From assembly GCF_021654795.1 (NCBI RefSeq), contig NZ_AP025344.1, positions 4,216,501 to 4,280,500 of the forward strand: a stretch of DNA of 64,000 nucleotides, given 5' to 3'. Under the pieces are notes generated by a model, which worked only from the letters and a program-made list of their open reading frames with translations, had not been told where the DNA came from and did no database searches. Position numbers and translations under genes: made by a program. How positions within the stretch are numbered: position 1 is the first letter of the stretch; each line of letters starts with the position of its first letter. The DNA is from Paenibacillus dendritiformis. GTDB taxonomy: Bacteria > Bacillota > Bacilli > Paenibacillales > Paenibacillaceae. Below are positions 7,490 to 15,707 of the stretch, piece after piece.

Positions 7490-7652
7490 TATAATAGCTG
7501 TGGTTTATTATATTTTTATTCCTTATTTTATTTTGGAGGTATATCAATGCGGCGAAATACAATTCGAAAAGGGCACAACCTGTAAGGGGATACGTATCAT
7601 TGGCCCTATAAACTGCGTTTCCCCTTCTTGTTAAAGGGGTTATCTGCAAGTG
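7490..7652 (+). promoter_or_regulatory. tet(L)/tet(K)-type promoter, leader peptide and attenuator
   Basis: A TATAAT -10 lies at 7490-7495. GGAGG then ATG at 7547 opens a 12-codon leader (MRRNTIRKGHNL, stop at 7585). A neighbouring frame reads ...QPVRGYVSLAL and stops at 7609-7611, closely following the known tet leader ending EGSVSLTL; so the leader has suffered a frameshift near its start. CCCCTT (7621-7626) can pair with AAGGGG (7634-7639), which includes the ribosome binding site of the pump gene. This is the layout of tetracycline-inducible translational reinitiation. Confidence 0.7.
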
Positions 7653-9038
7653 CAACAACATCAAAAAATCCGCACTGGGCAATTTATGGTGTGGCTCAGC
7701 GTATTGACTTTTTTCAGCGTGATGAACGAAACGATGTTTAACGTTTCCTTGCCGGATATTGCCGCCGATTTCGGCATTAGGCCGTCGGCAGCCAATTGGG
7801 TCAATACTTGCTTTTCTCTTTCCTTCGCTATCGGGATTGTGCTGTACGGCAAACTTTCGGAGCATGCCGGCATGAAAAAACTATTGTTATTCGGGATGCT
7901 GGCCTACGGCTTCGGATCGATCATCGGCCTGCTCGGCCATGCCTGGTACCCGCTCGTGCTCATTGCGCGCTTGTGTCAGGGAGCCGGGGCTTCCGCCGTT
8001 CCTTCGCTCATCATGGTCATCATCGCCAAGACCGTCGAGCCGAGCCAACAGGGCAAGGCGTTCGGCCTCATTGGTTCTGTCGTGGCCTGCGGCGAAGGGC
8101 TTGGTCCGGTCATCGGCGGCGCGATTTCCGGCTCTATTCATTGGTTTATGCTGTTCGCTCTGCCGCTGCTGTCGCTGCTCGCCCTTCCGTTGGTGCTGCG
8201 AACGATGCCTGACGAGACAACGGATCGCAAGGCATTGGATCTGGCCGGCGCGGCCCTGCTGTCCGTGGGCATTATCGCGTTCGCGCTGTTCACCACGCTG
8301 TACCAGTGGGGGTACTTGGCCGCGAGCATCGCTGTATTCGCGCTGCTCGCGCTTCACTTGCGCCGAACGCCGTCTCCCTTCCTGGAACCGTTCCTGTTCC
8401 GGAAGCAAACCTATCTCGCGCGCGTACTGACCGGAGCCCTGCTGCTCGGCACCGTCGCCGGCTTTATTGCTATGGTGCCTTATCTGATGAGAGCCGTCCA
8501 TCATATGCCTGCCGGGCTGATCGGAAGCGCCATTTTATTCCCGGGCACGGTAAGCGTTATGGTATTCGGGATGATCGGAGGCGCGCTCGCCGACCGCAAG
8601 GGGCATATCATTGCCATGGTCTGCGGATTAAGCATGCTCCTTGCCGGCTTTCTCATCGTCATGCTCTATCCGGATCAGGCGCCATGGCTGATCGCCGCTT
8701 CCATGATTTTACTATTTGGCGGTCTTTCCTTTGTGAAAACCGTGATTTCGGCAAGCGTGGCCTTGACGCTGACTGCGGATGAAGCCGGCTCCGGCATGGG
8801 AATGCTCAATTTCGCCTGCTTCCTCGCGGAAGGCATCGGAATTGCCGCCATTGGCGGGCTGCTGACGAGACCGTGGCTGAATGTCAGCCTATGGACCGGC
8901 TCCAGCGGTACCGCTTCTCTCTACAGCAATATTACGCTGCTGTGCATGACGGTCGTCGCTGCCGGCGGCATCCTGTTCTTGTTCGTCGCTGCCCCCGGCC
9001 GCGGGCGAGGAACCTTCGGGCAAACGAAGGAGCAATAG
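7650..9038 (+). CDS. MFS efflux pump of the Tet(K)/Tet(L) type
   Basis: A 462-residue, 14-helix DHA2-type drug:H+ antiporter. Similarity to Tet(K)/Tet(L) runs end to end: FFSVMNETMFNVSLPDIAADF in helix 1, WVNTCFSLSFAIG, YGKLSEHAGMKKLLLFG (motif A), RLCQGAGASAVPSLIMV (motif B), GKAFGLIGSVVACGEGLGP (motif C), then GFIAMVPYLMR and GLSFVKTVISA. Such pumps export a tetracycline-divalent metal complex and also exchange Na+/K+. Start is GTG at 7650 after AAAGGGG. Base composition is GC-rich like the neighbours, unlike mobile tet(L), so this is probably a chromosomal relative. Substrate is inferred; a leader attenuator upstream supports it. Confidence 0.82.
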   Translation: MQQHQKIRTGQFMVWLSVLTFFSVMNETMFNVSLPDIAADFGIRPSAANWVNTCFSLSFAIGIVLYGKLSEHAGMKKLLLFGMLAYGFGSIIGLLGHAWYPLVLIARLCQGAGASAVPSLIMVIIAKTVEPSQQGKAFGLIGSVVACGEGLGPVIGGAISGSIHWFMLFALPLLSLLALPLVLRTMPDETTDRKALDLAGAALLSVGIIAFALFTTLYQWGYLAASIAVFALLALHLRRTPSPFLEPFLFRKQTYLARVLTGALLLGTVAGFIAMVPYLMRAVHHMPAGLIGSAILFPGTVSVMVFGMIGGALADRKGHIIAMVCGLSMLLAGFLIVMLYPDQAPWLIAASMILLFGGLSFVKTVISASVALTLTADEAGSGMGMLNFACFLAEGIGIAAIGGLLTRPWLNVSLWTGSSGTASLYSNITLLCMTVVAAGGILFLFVAAPGRGRGTFGQTKEQ

Positions 9039-9050
9039 AATAGGCGCATT

Positions 9051-9089
9051 CCACAACCCAGTCTCCTTCGGAGGATGACTGGGTTGTGG
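9051..9089 (+). terminator. Terminator-like hairpin after the pump gene
   Basis: CCACAACCCAGTC (9051-9063) and GACTGGGTTGTGG (9077-9089) form a perfect 13-bp stem. The T tract after it is weak. Confidence 0.65.
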
Positions 9090-9192
9090 TCTGTCCCGGC
9101 AGATCGCGGATAGATATGGATAGACAACATTTACCTGCATGTGAGACAATAATGCAGAAAATTTATCTATCGAGACCGGGAGTGAACCAGCA

Positions 9193-11262
9193 GTGATTGA
9201 ATGTCAAGATTGCGGGACGCAGGTCAGTGAATCCATCGGTTATTGTCCCCGATGCGGTTCCCGGCTGCCCTACAAAAATAAACGCCATACGGGCTTCAGG
9301 AGACGGAATCTGATCGCCGCCTTGCTTAGTCTCGCCATGGTATGCTCGGTGATCCTGCTCGCCGATTACCTGAATGCGCCGGATAAAGACAACGAATGGC
9401 TCCATACGAACACTCCCGCTTCCACGGACGCCGTTGATTCGAAGGAAATGCCTGGCGGGAGCCTCAAGGAAGAAGCATGGGATAAGCAGCTTGAGGCCTA
9501 TCTCGCAGACGGGAAGAAAGACCTCGCCCTTCAACTGCTGCAGGAGCAGCTTTCCGCTCAGGGAGCGAGTGCGCAGCTCTATGGCAGGGCGGCGGAACGA
9601 TTCATCCGGCACCGTTATCCTGCGGAAGCCGCCGCGATCTGGCTGGAAGGGATGATGGAGACAGGCGCGCGCGAGTTGGCGGAGGAATTGCGGCAGTCCG
9701 TGGCGCCCGCGGAAATAATAGAATCAGGCTCCCTCAGGCGCTTCCTGAAGACGGCCTACAGCAAGCCTGCCGAGCAGATCACATGGGAGGATCTGTATCA
9801 GCTCAAGTCTTTGAGCATTAGCGAGGAAAGCATTTCCTACCTTATCGAATCGGAAGACAAGGAACCGGACGATGCCGAGGCTTCTGCTCTGCTGTCCATG
9901 CCTTTGCCGCGCAAATTCTCGGATCAGCCCTGGGCAACGGGAGAGCTTGCTCTATTCTGGGGACTGCGGTCGCTGCAATGGGACGTCAGCGCTAACCTCC
10001 TGGATGAGCGGCTCCTTCCGGCTCTGCCCGATATGAAGCAATTGCGCCTGGCGTACGGATTCAGACAGAATCCGTTGGCATGGGCCAGCCTCAGCGGGGT
10101 GGAGGAGCTGTCCCTGCAAGGCAGCGGGCTTGAAAGCCTGGAAGGAATCGGCCAGCTTCCGAAGCTGAGAAAGCTGGAGCTGGAGCGGACCAAGGTGGAC
10201 AATCTCGAGCCGCTGGCTGCCTTAGGCGGTCTCGAATCGCTAACGCTGCGGCGGAACGATCTGATCACATCCGTAGAGGAGGTATCCCAATTCAGCGGTT
10301 TGCGAGAGCTGACGCTGGAGGGAGAAGAGCTGTTCATGCTCCAGCCGCTGGCGAAGCTGACACAGCTTGAAGCGCTTGCTCTGCACCGCACCGGAACCAA
10401 GGATATCTCCTTTGCCGTCCAGTTGCCGGCGCTTACGTCGCTTACGCTGGATGACAACAGCAAGCTGAGCAATCTGGCTCCGCTGGCCCGCTTGACGAGG
10501 CTCACTCATTTGGAGCTCGATGCCGGCCCTTCGGACACGCTGGACGTGCTGGCCAAGCTGACGAATCTGGAGTCGCTGAAGCTGAGAGGGATGCATGATC
10601 TGAGCCCGCTGACCCATCTGAAGAAGCTGCGCAGTCTCGAGCTGAGAAGATCGTCCGGAACAAGCGATCTTCGCCCGCTCGCCGGACTCGCCCAGTTGGA
10701 GAGTCTCACGCTCGCGGACAATATCGGCGGAATCGACGAGGCCGCCCCGATCTTCAAGCTGGGCAAGCTCAAGCGGCTGCGGGTGTTGGACAGCAACGTA
10801 TATGGCGATATGTCCGGCATCAGTGCCCTGCGGGAGCTGGAGGAGCTGCGCATCCAGAATTCGGAGGTGCATCTCAAGCTGGCGTCCCTAACCGGGCTAA
10901 GCAAGCTGAAGAAGCTGGCCATCAACCACAGCAGCCTGATTTATAACGTTTTTATCGAACGGCAAGGGTTCATGACCAGCTATTATTATGACGACCGGAA
11001 CTGGGACGAGGAGCTCGGCCAATGGAAAGGCCTGCCGCAGCTTGAGACGCTGGAGCTGGCCGGGAACAAGCTGACGAAGCTGTCGTTCGCGGCCAGACTG
11101 GGCAAGCTGACGCATCTGAATCTCGAAGACAACAGCATTACAAGCATCGAGCCGCTATTGATGCTGCCGCAACTGCGCCTGGCCGATCTGCGGGACAATC
11201 CCGTTCTGGACTGGTCGTCTGCCGATCAGATGCAGGATACCGTGTTTTTGCGCACCATGTAG
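9193..11262 (+). CDS. Membrane-anchored zinc-ribbon protein with leucine-rich repeats
   Basis: A 689-residue protein. The N-terminus is a zinc ribbon (Cys4, Cys7, Cys18, Cys21 in CQDCG and CPRCG), followed by basic residues and one membrane segment at about 40-58. Residues 60-280 are a charged helical region with a TPR-like stretch (DLALQLLQEQLSAQGASAQL). From about 290 to 680 there are LRRs of the internalin type (LPKLRKLELERTKVDNLEPL, LESLTLRRNDL and many more). Topology predicts the ribbon inside and the LRR part outside. Start is GTG 9193 after GGGAGTGA. Function is unknown; the LRR surface suggests binding to a protein or to the wall. Confidence 0.75.
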   Translation: MIECQDCGTQVSESIGYCPRCGSRLPYKNKRHTGFRRRNLIAALLSLAMVCSVILLADYLNAPDKDNEWLHTNTPASTDAVDSKEMPGGSLKEEAWDKQLEAYLADGKKDLALQLLQEQLSAQGASAQLYGRAAERFIRHRYPAEAAAIWLEGMMETGARELAEELRQSVAPAEIIESGSLRRFLKTAYSKPAEQITWEDLYQLKSLSISEESISYLIESEDKEPDDAEASALLSMPLPRKFSDQPWATGELALFWGLRSLQWDVSANLLDERLLPALPDMKQLRLAYGFRQNPLAWASLSGVEELSLQGSGLESLEGIGQLPKLRKLELERTKVDNLEPLAALGGLESLTLRRNDLITSVEEVSQFSGLRELTLEGEELFMLQPLAKLTQLEALALHRTGTKDISFAVQLPALTSLTLDDNSKLSNLAPLARLTRLTHLELDAGPSDTLDVLAKLTNLESLKLRGMHDLSPLTHLKKLRSLELRRSSGTSDLRPLAGLAQLESLTLADNIGGIDEAAPIFKLGKLKRLRVLDSNVYGDMSGISALRELEELRIQNSEVHLKLASLTGLSKLKKLAINHSSLIYNVFIERQGFMTSYYYDDRNWDEELGQWKGLPQLETLELAGNKLTKLSFAARLGKLTHLNLEDNSITSIEPLLMLPQLRLADLRDNPVLDWSSADQMQDTVFLRTM

Positions 11263-11300
11263 CCGCATCTGCCGCTTCGAAGCGTACTTGCCGATTATGC

Positions 11301-11328
11301 AGGGTCCCCATCGCAAGGCGGGGGCCCT
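11301..11328 (+). terminator. Terminator-like hairpin after the LRR gene
   Basis: AGGGTCCCC (11301-11309) pairs with GGGGGCCCT (11320-11328) with one mismatch; followed by ATTTG. Little T tract. Confidence 0.5.
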
Positions 11329-11355
11329 ATTTGCACCCGCTCGGCAACCCGTGAA

Positions 11356-11385
11356 TTGACACGGCAAAATCTTAGAGGTTATTAT
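11356..11385 (+). promoter_or_regulatory. Sigma-A-type promoter upstream of the methyltransferase gene
   Basis: TTGACA (11356-11361), 18 bases, TATTAT (11380-11385). Perfect -35. The following 178 bases to the gene start hold no other gene. Confidence 0.6.
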
Positions 11386-11563
11386 AGAGCTGCGAAGTCT
11401 TTGATTGGGAGTGAATTTTTCGGCTTTACTTTGCGGCTTCACCATAAAATTTGTTAACGGCTCCAATTCCGCCCTTCCCTCCGCCCTCTTCCTGACAGCT
11501 CGCACCGCACCAATTGAACGCCCGGAACCCTGATCCGAAATGAATGACAGGAGGCTAGTATGT

Positions 11564-12160
11564 ATGGAAAACCCATGGCATGAGCGTTTTCGTTCGGACG
11601 ACTATTATTATGGAAAAGAAGCGAATGTATTTATTCAGCAACAGGCCTTTCGGCTAGAGGCATGCAAGAAGATCATCGCATTTGCCGAAGGAGAAGGCAG
11701 GAATGCGGTGTTTTTGGCAACGAGAGGGCATGAGGTGACCGCCCTTGATTATGCGGATAGCGGTCTGCTCAAAACGAAAAAGCTGGCTGAGAAGCATGCG
11801 GTCCACGTGCATGCCGAAAAAGCGGATCTGTTGACCGACCCCGTTCCGCACGAGGAATACGATGGAGCCATCATGGTATTTGGACATTTTCATCAAGAGG
11901 CCCAACAAACGGTGCTTGCGAAGCTGAAAAATACGGTAAAACCCGGCGGGATGATCCTGCTGGAAGTATACTCCAAAGAGCAATTGCATTATGGCACAGG
12001 CGGCCCCCGGGAGCCGGGCATGCTGTACGATCCGCAAGATTTGCTTGCATGGTGCGCAGGTCATAAAATACTCCATTTCTTCTATGGAGAGCAAGAGCGA
12101 GTGGAAGGAAAGGGACATACCGGTCTAGCCCATGTCATTCAGCTTGTAGTAAGAAAATAA
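11564..12160 (+). CDS. Class I SAM-dependent methyltransferase (TehB/Tpm-like)
   Basis: A 198-residue enzyme with a Rossmann fold: motif I is visible in changed form as IIAFAEGEGRNAVFLATRGHEVTALDYADSGL, where EGEGRNAVFLA and the acidic Asp of LDYAD match the TehB-type S-adenosylmethionine site. Motif III is LKNTVKPGGMILLEVYSKEQL. TehB-like enzymes methylate small hydrophobic or metalloid substrates; the substrate here is unknown. ATG at 11564 is chosen because AGGAGG lies 9 bases upstream; an ATG at 11540 in the same frame would overlap that site. The N-terminus MENPWHERFRSDDYYYG is typical for this subgroup. It stands alone. Confidence 0.82.
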   Translation: MENPWHERFRSDDYYYGKEANVFIQQQAFRLEACKKIIAFAEGEGRNAVFLATRGHEVTALDYADSGLLKTKKLAEKHAVHVHAEKADLLTDPVPHEEYDGAIMVFGHFHQEAQQTVLAKLKNTVKPGGMILLEVYSKEQLHYGTGGPREPGMLYDPQDLLAWCAGHKILHFFYGEQERVEGKGHTGLAHVIQLVVRK

Positions 12161-12223
12161 AGCACGGGCACATGTACGGGGCCGGCCAATGCGTAGAATA
12201 CACCGATTAGCGGCCCCCTCCCC

Positions 12224-12820
12224 TTATGTGTTGGATGAATGGCAAAATTCATGAATAATCTGTGCCTTCATTTCTTCAACCGGAAACTGCTCCGGATAGG
12301 CAGATATCATGAACATAAGGCCCTGAAGCACAGATGAAAAGTATAATGACCGTTTTCTGGGCTCCTTTACTCCGAGGTTTTCGAACATCTCACATTGCAA
12401 ATGAAACTGTCGGGCGCTTTCTTCGATCAGCAGTTTACTGTATTTCGACAGTACTTCGTCTGATTCCGGCTGCGTCTGCAAATGAAGATAGAATTGAAAT
12501 ACTTCCGGTTTTTGTCGGACATTGTTGATAGCGCCCTCAACAATATGCTTCAGTTGCTCGGCAGGCGACTCCTGCGAGGACGCCGCTTCCATGACCTGAA
12601 TCAATTCATCGATTCTAGCCTGGATCATGGTCGACAAGAGCTCTTCTTTCCCTTTATAGTAATTGTACAGCAGACCTTTGGATATGTTCGCATGCTTCGC
12701 TACGTCTTCGATCGAAGTCGCGTGATACCCTCGCTTCATGAACAATTCCATGGCGGCTATTCGAATTTTCTCTTTGGCCATCTGACGTATTCGTTCATTT
12801 TCTTTTTGTGTACGCGGCAT
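12224..12820 (-). CDS. TetR/AcrR-family repressor
   Basis: A 198-residue regulator. The N-terminal HTH is clear: IRIAAMELFMKRGYHATSIEDVAKHANISKGLLYNYYKGKEELL. The C-terminal half is the variable ligand-binding part. ATG at 12820 follows GAAGGGTGAAATC and begins MPRTQKENERIRQM; an upstream in-frame extension runs through the preceding gene. It starts 5 bases after the hydrolase stop, so both are one operon. It probably represses its own operon at the site in the promoter spacer near 13625-13641. The ligand is unknown, possibly a hydrophobic ester or acid handled by the hydrolase. Confidence 0.88.
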   Translation of the reverse strand: MPRTQKENERIRQMAKEKIRIAAMELFMKRGYHATSIEDVAKHANISKGLLYNYYKGKEELLSTMIQARIDELIQVMEAASSQESPAEQLKHIVEGAINNVRQKPEVFQFYLHLQTQPESDEVLSKYSKLLIEESARQFHLQCEMFENLGVKEPRKRSLYFSSVLQGLMFMISAYPEQFPVEEMKAQIIHEFCHSSNT

Positions 12821-12824
12821 GATT

Positions 12825-13574
12825 TCACCCTTCCACAAAACCGATGATGTGGCGAGAAAGCTCATCAGGATGGGTTAACGTGATCATATGATCCGCGCCG
12901 GGAACCGTGACAAGTTGAAGGTTGGGGATTCTCCGGAGGCATTCGGCCATACGTATGTTGTCCGGCAGCTCCACGTCTCCTATAATAAGCATGCTCTTCA
13001 CCGTCATGTCTTCCAGCCTGTCGATAGCCGGCGGCTCGGGCCACACCGATTCGAAGGTCCCCCATTCCGACGTCTTCCGCAGATGATGCCGAAACATGTC
13101 AAGCATCAGCTCCCAATGCGGGCTAGTCTTAATGATGCGATACGACGGAGCATCGAAGGATAGCTCGACAACCTTGTCTATATCGGGAAAGGCCGCATTG
13201 ATCTTTTGCATCCATTCCAGGAATTCCTGGGAGAAGCTGAAGCCTGACAAGGCGGGACCGACAAGCACAAGCTCAGATACCCTGTCAGGATGTTCCAGCG
13301 CGAAGTCGGTGGCGATTCGCCCGCCCATAGAATGGCCTGCAAGCGCAGCCTTGCCGATCTCCAGATGATCAAGCAAAGCAAGCAGATCTTGCACATAGTT
13401 AGCCGGTACTGCAGGCGATGGCGACTTCCCGGCCCCCCGTCCGTCATAGGCGACCACCTTATAGCGCTTTGCCAAAAGGGGCGCGACAAACGTCCAATCC
13501 CGTAGATCTGCGCCGCCGCTGTGAAGGAGAACGACAGGCTTTCCGTTTCCGCTCACCTCATAGTACAAGTCCAT
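12825..13574 (-). CDS. Alpha/beta-fold hydrolase
   Basis: A 249-residue enzyme. The oxyanion-hole strand is VVLLHSGGADLRDW, the nucleophile elbow is GHSMGG with Ser82, an acidic residue is offered by IIGDVELPDN, and the catalytic His is in PGADHMITLTHPDE. The family hydrolyses esters, lactones or C-C bonds of small molecules, so the exact substrate cannot be read. ATG at 13574 follows GGAGGG. It is first in an operon with the TetR gene, suggesting substrate-inducible expression. Confidence 0.87.
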   Translation of the reverse strand: MDLYYEVSGNGKPVVLLHSGGADLRDWTFVAPLLAKRYKVVAYDGRGAGKSPSPAVPANYVQDLLALLDHLEIGKAALAGHSMGGRIATDFALEHPDRVSELVLVGPALSGFSFSQEFLEWMQKINAAFPDIDKVVELSFDAPSYRIIKTSPHWELMLDMFRHHLRKTSEWGTFESVWPEPPAIDRLEDMTVKSMLIIGDVELPDNIRMAECLRRIPNLQLVTVPGADHMITLTHPDELSRHIIGFVEG

Positions 13575-13593
13575 TGTCTAATCCCTCCATTCA

Positions 13594-13647
13594 TAAATGA
13601 AAGCGCATTCATAACTTGATTTTATTATTGAATGAATGTTTAGTCAA
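13594..13647 (-). promoter_or_regulatory. Promoter and probable TetR operator of the hydrolase operon
   Basis: Minus strand TTGACT (13647-13642), 17 bases, TAAAAT (13624-13619). The spacer carries ACATTCATTCAAT and the leader carries ATGAATGCGCTTTCAT, imperfect palindromes of ATGAA/TTCAT half-sites typical of TetR operators. Confidence 0.6.
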
Positions 13648-13766
13648 AGAAAAAACTGAACCTAACATTTCCGACGTAAAAGTCCGTTGCTTTGCTTAGT
13701 AATGCCTGTGAGGCTGAACTCGAACCACTTCCGGCATAAAACAGGCGCGATTGTCTGCCGATAGCT

Positions 13767-13809
13767 AAAAAAGTCTTCCGGCCCCAAGCTGCCATACGCT
13801 TGGAGCCGG
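13767..13809 (-). terminator. Intrinsic terminator of the cobalamin operon
   Basis: On the minus strand CCGGCTCCAAGC (13809-13798) pairs with GCTTGGGGCCGG (13789-13778) with one mismatch, followed by AAGACTTTTTT. It lies just beyond the cbiO stop codon. Confidence 0.75.
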
Positions 13810-13846
13810 TTGGTTGCTTGCCGGAAGCGCCATGCCCATGACCTTA

Positions 13847-14656
13847 TCACGATTTCTCGGCTCTGCCGAAGTTCCGGAACAGCTCGTCTTCCGTCTTGCA
13901 TAACGGCAGTCCCATCCGGGCGTGCAGCTTGACGAGCCATGGCTGAGCCAGTCCGGCCTCCCGCACCAGGGCGGCATCGGCGAACACCTCGGTCTCCGCG
14001 CCTTCCGCCAGGACGCGCCCTTGCTTCAAGATATACACGTAAGTGCAGATTTCATAGATCAAATCAATATCATGGCTGGAAATCAATATATTTTTCCCGG
14101 CTCCGGCCAAATCCCGAATCAGCTCCATCATCATCTGTCTGCCCTCCGGATCGAGCCCGGCCGTCGGCTCGTCAAGCAGCAGCCATCGCGTATCGAGCGC
14201 GAGCGCCCCCGCAATGGCGACCCGCTTCTTCTGCCCGTAGCTCAAATACTGCACAGGCTTATCGCGGAATTCCGCCGCCCCGACCGTCGCCAACGCTTGA
14301 TTGACCCGTGCCGCGATCTCCTCTTCTCCCCTCCCCAGATTCCGAAGAGCAAAGGCGACATCATCCGCCACATTCGAATAAAAAATTTGCTGATCCGGGT
14401 CCTGAAAAACAATCCCGACCTCGGTGCGCAAGGACAGCAGCTCCTTCTTGCCGTAGCGGAGCGGCCGCCCATGGAACATCACTTCCCCGCTTGACGGCTT
14501 GAGCAGGCCGAGCAGCAGCTTGAACAGCGTCGATTTCCCCGAGCCATTGGCGCCGACAAGACCGATAATATTGCCTTTTGCCAGATCAATCGAGACATCC
14601 TCCAGCGCCCGCTTGCCATCTTCATATTCAAAGCAGAGATGTTTCGTGGATAACAT
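13847..14656 (-). CDS. cbiO: Cobalt ECF transporter ATPase CbiO
   Basis: A 269-residue ABC ATPase that powers cobalt uptake with CbiM, CbiN and CbiQ. Walker A is GANGSGKS at 35-42, the Q-loop VFQDPDQQ lies at 83-90, the signature LSYGQ at 138-142 and Walker B WLLLDEPTAGLDP at 158-170; the H-loop His is in LISSHD. The DPDQQ Q-loop is typical for ECF-type energy-coupling ATPases. ATG 14656 follows GAGGGG; a longer frame upstream starts in non-homologous sequence. Last gene of the operon, ahead of a terminator. A single ATPase gene implies a homodimer. Confidence 0.93.
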   Translation of the reverse strand: MLSTKHLCFEYEDGKRALEDVSIDLAKGNIIGLVGANGSGKSTLFKLLLGLLKPSSGEVMFHGRPLRYGKKELLSLRTEVGIVFQDPDQQIFYSNVADDVAFALRNLGRGEEEIAARVNQALATVGAAEFRDKPVQYLSYGQKKRVAIAGALALDTRWLLLDEPTAGLDPEGRQMMMELIRDLAGAGKNILISSHDIDLIYEICTYVYILKQGRVLAEGAETEVFADAALVREAGLAQPWLVKLHARMGLPLCKTEDELFRNFGRAEKS

Positions 14657-14743
14657 CCGTCTCCCCTCTTTCGTTAACGAGGCAGTTTCATTGTTCCCAC
14701 AGGCCGGTGTTCGGCGCCGGCCCAAGGCTGCCTGAACTCCCTC

Positions 14744-15421
14744 TTATACGTGAAAGTCGCCTTGGTACAGCTTGACATCAAGCGCGACCGACATATCGCG
14801 GTAGCGCCGCAGGACGCGCTGGAACAGGACATTCACCAGCATCGCCAGCGAGTTGTAGCTGTTCGCGAGCCCGCGATAGCCGAAGCGGAGCTGCTGCGCA
14901 TGGCGGATGGCCGCCGCTTCTTCGATAAAAATGAAGATAAAACGGTAAATTAAAATCATAAATTCGACCAGAAGAACGGGAATATGGATCCTACGCATCA
15001 CCTTGACCAACTGCTGCACCGGAACGGTCAGGACAAACAAGAGGGTGCAGGCGAGACAAGCCGTGCTTCTGAACAAGACATGCGCCGCAGCCTGCAGCGT
15101 AGCATCTGACATTCCGAAATACAAGGATCCGGCCTGCACCTTCCAGAACATTCCCTCCGGGGACGCCGAGATAGACACGAGAATCGAGACGATGCTCATC
15201 AGCAAAAATGAAAACGGCAGCATAAACCATTTGAGATACTGGCGGCCGCTCATTTTCGCGGCATACATGGTTAACGGAACAAGCAGCAGACAGATGACGG
15301 CTTGCAGCGCCGCCGGACCGGTCAAGGACAACATCAGAAGCAGCACATACCCGAATGTCTTGACATAGGGAGAGACGCCGAGCCAGCGGTTATGACAGGC
15401 ATATTTATCAATGGTCAGCAT
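14744..15421 (-). CDS. cbiQ: Cobalt ECF transporter transmembrane protein CbiQ
   Basis: A 225-residue membrane protein, the T (coupling) component. It has hydrophobic segments near 25-60, 65-85, 105-130 and 140-165, and two short Ala-Arg motifs in the cytoplasmic region that contact the ATPase: the stretch AAAIRHAQQLRFGYRG and the later VLRRYRDMSVALDVKLYQGDF, typical for CbiQ. The N-terminal ANRWLGVSPYVK-like stretch (CHNRWLGVSPYVKTFGYVLLL) is also family-like. It overlaps the end of cbiN by 14 bases. Confidence 0.9.
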   Translation of the reverse strand: MLTIDKYACHNRWLGVSPYVKTFGYVLLLMLSLTGPAALQAVICLLLVPLTMYAAKMSGRQYLKWFMLPFSFLLMSIVSILVSISASPEGMFWKVQAGSLYFGMSDATLQAAAHVLFRSTACLACTLLFVLTVPVQQLVKVMRRIHIPVLLVEFMILIYRFIFIFIEEAAAIRHAQQLRFGYRGLANSYNSLAMLVNVLFQRVLRRYRDMSVALDVKLYQGDFHV

Positions 15422-15707
15422 GTTCCCGCTTCCGTCTGCCGCGCTGCACTCCGATCACGTAGGCGATAATCCCGGTGCCGATGCAGCCCTGCAGCGTGAA
15501 CAGCAAGCTTTCGATCTCGCCGCTCTTCGGCTCATAGACGGGAGTGAACCATGGTTCATAGTCCGGGTTGATCTCCGAGATCGCCGCTTCCGCCTCCCCG
15601 TCCGATCCTTCATACGCGGCATCGCGGTTCAGCAAAAAAGGACTTGCGATCAAAATCACGACCAGCAGCAATAAAATGAGATTGATATTGATTTTTTTCA
15701 TTGCCAT
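15408..15707 (-). CDS. cbiN: Cobalt transport protein CbiN
   Basis: A 99-residue protein with two membrane segments (INLILLLLVVILIASPFLL near 8-26 and FTLQGCIGTGIIAYVIGV near 70-87) and a periplasmic-side acidic loop containing SEINPDYEPWFTPVYEPKSGE, the conserved CbiN loop that inserts into CbiM to allow cobalt loading. The start is ATG 15707 or ATG 15701; the second overlaps the cbiM stop as ATGA. It is easily missed because its frame is open far upstream through cbiM. Order M-N-Q-O is the canonical cobalt ECF operon. Confidence 0.92.
   Translation of the reverse strand: MAMKKININLILLLLVVILIASPFLLNRDAAYEGSDGEAEAAISEINPDYEPWFTPVYEPKSGEIESLLFTLQGCIGTGIIAYVIGVQRGRRKREHADH

Noticed and set aside
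7317..7865. 182-codon frame on the minus strand over the tet leader and pump start
   Set aside because: Antisense to a well supported gene and leader, with no recognisable product.
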